Below are positions 58,443 to 64,000 of a stretch of DNA of 64,000 bases, in pieces (positions within the stretch are counted from its first letter, which is position 1; each line of letters starts with the position of its first letter). The stretch covers positions 1-64,000 of the forward strand of contig NZ_NHPP01000021.1 of NCBI RefSeq assembly GCF_002838835.1, written 5' to 3'. Under the pieces are notes generated by a model. It was given only the letters and a program-made list of their open reading frames with translations. It searched no databases and was not told the origin of the DNA. This stretch comes from Siphonobacter sp. SORGH_AS_0500. GTDB lineage: Bacteria > Bacteroidota > Bacteroidia > Cytophagales > Spirosomataceae. The translations under genes were made by a program, and so were the position numbers.

Positions 58443-59698
58443 ATGAAACATGCAGGAATGCTGATTTTCTGGCTCTTATGTGCGGCGGCATACGGGCAGA
58501 ACACAGATACCACGCAAGTGGAATGGCGGGAAGGGTATTTGGACATCCACCACATAAATACCGGACGAGGCAATAGTACGTTTTTCTTATTTCCCGACGG
58601 AACAACCCTGCTTTGGGATGCAGGTGATTTGAACGCCTCCGCATTTTTGAAAAAGAATGCTCCCTTAAAAGTTTCTCCGGCCCGACCTAATCACTCGAAA
58701 ACACCCGGGAATGGATTGCTTATTACATCCAGCAATCCAGAAAACCCAAATCTGTTACTTCGTTGGATTATCTGGTCGTTTCTCATTTTCACGGTGACCA
58801 CTATGGCGAACTAACACCAAACAGTAAGCAAGGCAGCGTTTCTAGCTTTAAACGTACTGGTATCACCGACGTAGGTGACTTATTTACGATTGGTACACTC
58901 CTGGATCGGGGTTATCCTAAGTATGATTTTCCGGTCAATCTTGGAGCTTATTACCAGGAACCGGAAAGTACTTTTCTTAATTATCTGGCCTTTGTGAACG
59001 CTAAAGTCAAGCAGGGAACGCGGGCAGAAATGCTAAAAGCAGGGAGTAACCATCAAATCTTACTCAAACGAAATCCTCAGCAATACCCTGAATTTAAAGT
59101 TCAGAATGTAAAAGTCAACGGAACCATCTGGACGGGTAACGCGGAAGAAACAGTCGTTCACTTTACGGCTGACTCGGTTTTGTCTCCTCAGGGAAAGTTC
59201 AATGAAAATCCTTTGAGCATGGCGATTAAAATCAGTTACGGCAATTTTGACTACTTCACGGGAGCGGATAATACGGGACTACGTGGGTACGGTCTTCCTA
59301 CCTGGTTTGATACTGAGACACCGATGGCAAAAGCCATTGGTAAAGTGGAAGTTATGACCTTGAATCATCATGGGAACCGTGACGCAACGAACGAAACGTT
59401 CCTGAAAGCTACTCAACCTAAAGTGGCGATTCAACAAATCTGGTGTTCGGATCAACCCGGACAGGAAGTCATGCATCGGCTAGGGCTAAAACCCAAGCCT
59501 GACGTATTTGCTTTACACTTGCAGGAAGAAACCAAGACTTATCTAGGATTCTGGCTGAACCAGATTTACAAAAGCACGGATGGCCATGTTATGATTCGGG
59601 TAAGCCCCGGAGGCAAGCAATTCTGGGTAGGCGTACTAGACGATACCAAAGCCGAACTAAGCCTTAAAAGATGGTTTGGCCCTTATTATTGTTATTGA
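58443..59698 (+). CDS. secreted metallo-beta-lactamase-fold hydrolase, frameshifted
   Basis: Joined, it is about 418 residues with a signal peptide ending AAAYGQ. The N-terminal part (GYLDIHHINTGRGNSTFFLF and LWDAGDL) and the metal-binding HFHGDH motif are those of the ComEC-C-terminal-type MBL fold, with later metal ligands in TGADN and LNHHGNRDA. The frame breaks near 58695. One missing base restores NHSENTREWIAYYIQQS, which leads directly into DYLVVSHFHGDH. It is the last gene of the susCD 2-GDPD 3 transcript. A phosphodiester substrate would suit the locus but is inference. Confidence 0.85.
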
Positions 59699-60313
59699 AT
59701 CTTAAAATTAATTGAATTCAAAAGCCCTGAAGTTTATATATATATTCATTGAATATTATTATTAAGTGACTTTGTTGCATAGGTCTTGAAAAGCCATTTA
59801 TTAGCTCCCAACAGCCTTCTCTGTAGGTCTACAGAGGCTTCCTAAGTAACTTTTATTGGGAAATAACACAATTATAAGTGCCATTATAGACAAGTTTTAC
59901 CCGATTTAGGCTACTGTTCAGCAGCCATGCAATAAAGCCCTTTTGAATTAACTTTTAAAAATAAAACATTTCTTGATCATTTACTAAAACTGGCTAATCA
60001 CCAATCTTTGTCACTTGTTTCGCCAAAAGAATTACCTGAGTTACTTCTTTTAAGGGCTAAAATATATATGGCTTTAGACGATAAAATAAAAGCTCAGGAG
60101 CTGTCTTCTAAAGCATTATCTTTAGCCAAAGAAGGAAATTTATCAATTGATAAGTTTGAAGATTTTTGTAAGAGTGTACGTTAGTTATACCTTATCCGCT
60201 TAAAAAACAGGATTGTATCTATTCTCTAAACCTATGATCTGGTCAATAATACATTTCAAAATGCATGATCAACCAAATCATAGGTTCAACAAATAAATAG
60301 CTACTCTCTAATT
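59699..60313. other. intergenic region between convergent genes
   Basis: 615 AT-rich bases between the MBL-fold gene and the alcohol dehydrogenase. The only coding-like content is the remnant at 59936-60184. No clear terminator was recognised for either flanking gene. Confidence 0.5.
59936..60184 (+). pseudogene. possible C-terminal remnant of an unknown protein
   Basis: An 82-codon open frame without an early start codon, directly after a stop, encodes a helical Leu/Lys/Glu-rich stretch with LRAKIYMALDDKIKAQELSS, resembling a TPR-like C-terminal end. The only in-frame ATG (60068) would give under 40 residues. It is likely a decayed gene end. A chance frame in AT-rich DNA cannot be excluded. 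Confidence 0.35.
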
Positions 60314-61482
60314 CTATTTCCAGGGATCTAATACCACTTTAACACAATCATCCACCCGGCGTTTGAAGATATCGTACGCATGTGAGACTTCCGTTAAAGG
60401 TAAACGGTGAGTAATGATGTCATCGAGCTGCACTTTCCCTTCTGCCACGTAATTGAGTAAGGTATCAATGTGCTTGTGAGCAGGAGCCTGGCCGCCCTTT
60501 AGAATAATACCTTTGTCGAAGAACTGACCAATGGGGAAGTTGTCATACGTGGTAGGATATACGCCAAGTACAGAAACAATGCCTCCCCGACGGACGGCAC
60601 TCATGCAGGCTTCTAATACCTTGGGCGAACCTTTTTCTAAATTAATGACGGCTTTCGCCCGGTCAATTAAGTTACGGTCGGGCTCGAAACCCACGGCTTC
60701 TACGCACACGTCGGCCCCGCGTCCACCCGTCATGTCACGAATTTGGGCAACCACATCTTTGGCATCGTTATCCCACAAAATGGTTTCACAATGAGCCGTT
60801 GCTTTAGCTTTTTCTAATCGGTACTGAAGCGTATCTACAACGACAACCCGGGCCGCACCCCGCAACCAGGCACTTTTAGCTGCCATAATCCCTACGGGAC
60901 CTGAACCAAAAATGGCTACCGTCTCACCCCCTTTTACTTCACCCCAGTCAATTCCACTGTAACCCGTTGGGAAGATGTCAGTCAGGAAGAGAACCTGCTC
61001 GTCTGTTAAATGATCGGGAACAATCCGGGGACCATAATCGGCATAAGGCACTCGTACATACTGGGCTTGTCCACCATCGTAACCCCCATAAAGATCCGTG
61101 TAACCGAATAAAGCTCCCCCTTTCTCCGTCAACAGGCCCCCTTCCGGGCCGTAATGTTCAGGTTAGAGTTTTCACAATGCCCGGGCAGATGGTGATCGCA
61201 GAAGAAACAATGACCACAAGCGATTGGAAAAGGAACCACTACCCGGTCGCCCCGCTTGAGGTTTTTAATTTGGGGACCTACTTCTTCGACAATCCCCATA
61301 AACTCATGACCAAGCACCATGGGCCGGGGTTGGGGTAATCCCCCAGAGTAAATATGCAGGTCAGACCCACAAATGGCCGTAGCCGTTACTTTTAGAATGA
61401 TATCTCTTCCTTCCTGAATGGTAGGATCGTCCACGTTGTCGCACGTTACGGTTTTAGGACCATGAATTCTAGCTGCTTTCAT
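60314..61482 (-). CDS. zinc-dependent alcohol dehydrogenase, frameshifted
   Basis: Joined, it is about 389 residues, a medium-chain dehydrogenase. The catalytic zinc site is CGSDLHIYSG with GHEF. The structural zinc site has four cysteines in CGHCFFCDHHLPGHC, and the NAD(P) site is GSGPVG. Text such as GGYDGGQAQYVRVPYADYGP and GGRGADVCVEAVG resembles the glutathione-independent formaldehyde dehydrogenase-like group. The frame breaks at about 61160. One missing C restores CENSNPEHYGPEGGLL. It lies beside a catalase-like fragment on the same strand, a possible stress-related pair. The substrate is unproven. Confidence 0.85.
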
Positions 61483-61568
61483 TTCAATTATTGTTTAAAG
61501 GACTTGTGAAAATAGAGGTGAGGAATGAGCCCTAGTATTATCAGGCATGTTCGAACAGTTGAGCTTAA

Positions 61569-61889
61569 TCAGGTACAATACAGAGAAGAATGTTCTCTCG
61601 TAACTTCAAGCCTAATCCTTGGAGAAGAAGTAGGTAAACAACTAATGGCATCGAAGGTGTGAGGCATTTTAAACACACCCTGTGGCAAGTTATCGTACAC
61701 TTGCAGGCGAGTTTTGAGCATACCGTGATGCTTGGCATGGGCAATATATTTGGCAGGTCGGATCTGTTCCAATGCTTTTTGAACCTGCCTATTCATAGAT
61801 TCCAGGGTTCCTTGGATGATAGCCCCCTCGCTGGATTGGATTACTTCGATGTCGTCGCTGAAACGAACGTATAGAGCATTAGAGGCCAT
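61569..61889 (-). pseudogene. truncated catalase-like protein, N-terminal fragment
   Basis: The 106-residue frame begins MASNALYVRFSDDIEVIQ and contains AHAKHHGMLKTRLQVYDNLP-like text, similar to the start of catalase-family (SrpA-type) heme proteins. The heme-binding and catalytic part is missing: similarity stops around the MPHTF segment, and the rest of the frame looks unrelated. A deleted or rearranged gene is the likely explanation. The assignment rests on my memory of the family and needs an alignment. Confidence 0.45.
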
Positions 61890-62375
61890 TGAGGTAGAAT
61901 AGTAGATAGAAAGAGATTAACTACAGAATCATGCCAGCCTTTAACATTTTGAACCTGATAAACCTTATCAAGTAGGAAGGGTAAAGGATCTTTCTACACT
62001 TCTCTACTAGCCTAGGTGCGTTAGATCATAGCTGGTCCCTCCCCCCCATGGATAGGCGGAAGGCCACTTTGAACGTTAATACGGTATCCTTATTCTATCA
62101 GCTCCACTCATTTTCAAAATCTATAGCTGACTGCTCTCCTACTTTCAACGAATCAGAATGTCTTCTGTGAAAAAGATAATAATTGAATAATTCATTGATA
62201 AATATTGATTATATAAATAAATTTGTGAGGATTACCCCTGAAAATACCTAGATCATTAAGCTAACCGATTGTTTACTACCAAATCAGAATGTATAATTAG
62301 GATTTGAATCACTTGGGAGGGTATTGATATAGTTGAAAAGATCTATTGTTAGTTATTGTTCTTTAGGCTACTTCT
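61890..62375. other. gene-free region before ECF sigma 3
   Basis: These 486 bases contain no supported gene. A run of seven C lies at about 62041-62047. No clear promoter element was identified. Confidence 0.5.
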
Positions 62376-62969
62376 GTGATGAGTATGAGCAACACTGATT
62401 CTGATTTATGGCAAAAGTATCTGGCTGGTGATGAAGCAGCTTTGGGCAGTATTGCCGAAAGATACTATTCTACTTTGAAGCACTACGGTCAGAAGTTTTC
62501 CGTTAGCGAGTTTATCGTTAAAGATTGTATTCAGGATCTTTTTTTACAGCTCTGGCAGAACAGAACGCAGATCAACGATACCGCTTCCATTAAACATTAC
62601 CTACTCAAAGGTCTTCGTAACCATATTTTCATGCACATCCGCTCTTCAAAGCAGATGGTCACTCGTGAACTTGACTGGAATTTGGGCGTTTTGGAACACA
62701 TTAGTGGAGAATCAATTTTAATCGAACATGAAGCTTTGCTTAGTCGCGTTGAGCAATTGCAGCGATTGATGAGTCAGCTTTCTTCTCGAGAACGGGAAGC
62801 TATATACTTACACTATTTCCAGGACATGAGTGTGGGGGAAATTGCAGAAGTTATGCAGGTGAACCGACAATCCGTTTCCAACTTTCTAACGCGGGCCATG
62901 TCAAAAATGCGAAGCCACTGCCAGCCCGAACACTTATTTATTTTCTTGTATTTATTTTTAAAGTTTTAG
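62376..62969 (+). CDS. ECF sigma factor 3
   Basis: The 197-residue protein (or about 194 from the third methionine at 62385) has sigma region 2 (YYSTLKHYGQKFSVSEFIVKD, LFLQLWQNRTQI) and region 4 (LSSREREAIYLHYFQDMSVGEIAEVMQVNRQSVSNFL). A FecR-type gene follows 73 bases later, so this begins another ECF/FecR surface-signalling unit that continues past the window end, where a susC-like gene is expected. Confidence 0.92.
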   Translation: MMSMSNTDSDLWQKYLAGDEAALGSIAERYYSTLKHYGQKFSVSEFIVKDCIQDLFLQLWQNRTQINDTASIKHYLLKGLRNHIFMHIRSSKQMVTRELDWNLGVLEHISGESILIEHEALLSRVEQLQRLMSQLSSREREAIYLHYFQDMSVGEIAEVMQVNRQSVSNFLTRAMSKMRSHCQPEHLFIFLYLFLKF

Positions 62970-63042
62970 TACTAAACTGAGTATGCCTGGTTAGGTGTTG
63001 CATATAAGCATTAGATAACGCCAATATACTGCCAGACCACTC

Positions 63043-64000
63043 ATGACTACTTTCGATACCTTAGAGGAATTTCTAGCTAACGACGCTTTTCGGGAGTGGA
63101 TATTAGGACGCCGTCCCCAGGATTACATCTACTGGCAGGAATGGCTCAGTCAAAATCCACACAAGCGGGAACTGTACGAACAGGCCGCTGCTCTTTGCCT
63201 GGTTCTGAATGGCGATACCCAGCCGCTACAGGAAGCCCAGCATGCGAGTGAAATCGAGCAGATCAAACAATCGCTTCATGAAGCCAAAGAGCGAAGTATC
63301 CTCGAAGTTAAAGCTCATACCCTCCGGCCTCGACTTAAATGGCTGGCTCCGTTGGCTGGCGTGGCAGCTCTCGTTCTCATTGGCTTCTTTCTAAACAATT
63401 TTATACATAATGACTCCACTATTTCCAGTACCGTTCCATCGGTAGAGGAAGTCATGGCTTCGAAAGACCGTTGGCAAAAAGTGGTTAATACAGACAAGTC
63501 GGATCAACTGGTTACGCTGACGGATGGTTCCTCCGTTCTGTTAGCTCCAGGCGGACAGCTCTGGCACAACTTATCAGCTCAACAACGGGAAATTTACTTA
63601 ATTGGCGAAGGTTTTTTGAAGTGGTCAGAGATACAACTCGCCCCTTTTTCGTATACACCTCCGTTCTCTCCACCCGTGTGCTAGGTACCAGTTTTCAGGT
63701 TCAGGCTACTCAGAATCAAAATCTGGCTTATGTGAAAGTGAAAACCGGCAAGGTTACGGTAACCTCCATGAAAGATCCCGGACAGTATCTGGTTCTCGAA
63801 AAGAACGAACAGGTTAAACTTGATATTCAGACCAATCAATTAACCAAGCAAATCCTCACCTCCAATCTTCACCGACACCATTCTACCTCTATACTTAATG
63901 ATAACCAAAACTTTGAATTTACCCCGGTTACTGAAGTGCTGAACCGGCTTCAGCACACCTATCACACGAAAATTGAATTTAACGAACATAATTTACAGGG
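63043..64000 (+). CDS. FecR-family anti-sigma factor 2, frameshifted and cut by the window end
   Basis: The protein has a cytoplasmic N-terminal domain (WLSQNPHKRELYEQAA), a transmembrane helix near residues 100-118, and the periplasmic FecR domain beginning VNTDKSDQLVTLTDGSSVLL. A T6 run at 63612-63617 lacks one T. With it, the frame continues IGEGFFEVVRDTTRPF and then VLGTSFQVQATQNQNLAYVK and the C-terminal DUF4974-like domain to the last base. It is the partner of ECF sigma 3. Confidence 0.87.

Noticed and set aside
61659..61874. 71-codon plus-strand frame
   Set aside because: It is the complement of the catalase-like fragment, which has the better family match.

Overview
The window looks like a chromosomal segment of a Bacteroidota member, most likely a Cytophagales/Spirosomaceae-type organism. 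The supporting signs are three SusC/SusD or TonB-type outer-membrane systems, ECF sigma/FecR pairs with the C-terminal DUF4974-type domain, a LytS/LytTR pair, a DUF4249-type lipoprotein, many lipobox signal peptides, and the near absence of Shine-Dalgarno sequences. The genus cannot be fixed from the sequence alone. No rRNA, tRNA, IS element, phage or CRISPR array was seen.

Layout. 1-311: short hairpins and the first copy of a dispersed repeat. 312-1256: MarR-GNAT fusion. 1826-5469: the most notable locus, a sulfur-metabolism operon of serine O-acetyltransferase (frameshifted), a family 2A encapsulin shell protein and a cysteine desulfurase with a disordered N-terminal extension of about 230 residues. 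The last two genes overlap by 17 nt, and same-orientation repeat copies lie on both sides of the operon. 5843-7638: SDR and AraC regulator. 8309-13003: two convergent paralogous PAS/GAF histidine kinases separated by a perfect hairpin. 13440-15965: ankyrin lipoprotein, CNNM/CorC-type protein and a small membrane protein. 16188-22518: first RND tripartite efflux operon. 23065-24168: Fic protein with a probable auto-operator. 24814-28171: TonB receptor plus DUF4249-type lipoprotein. 28244-35978: second RND efflux operon followed by LytS/LytTR. 36908-59698: a cluster of two SusC/SusD pairs, three glycerophosphodiester phosphodiesterases, a purple-acid-phosphatase-like enzyme, a metallo-beta-lactamase-fold protein, a ROK protein, a XylR-like regulator and two ECF sigma factors, interpreted as a phosphodiester (glycerophosphodiester or teichoic-acid-like) acquisition locus. 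60314-61889: zinc alcohol dehydrogenase and a catalase-like fragment. 62376-64000: a third ECF sigma/FecR pair, cut by the window end.

A cross-cutting observation is sequence quality. At least thirteen otherwise complete genes are broken by small frameshifts, most explained by one missing base and several in A/T homopolymers. Affected genes are the serine acetyltransferase, AraC regulator, RND permease 1, TonB receptor, HlyD 2, ECF sigma 1, metallophosphatase, XylR-like regulator, SusC 2, GDPD 3, MBL protein, alcohol dehydrogenase and FecR 2. This density, with coding similarity resuming immediately after each break, suggests residual long-read indels rather than true gene decay. These genes are therefore annotated as single CDS spanning the break.
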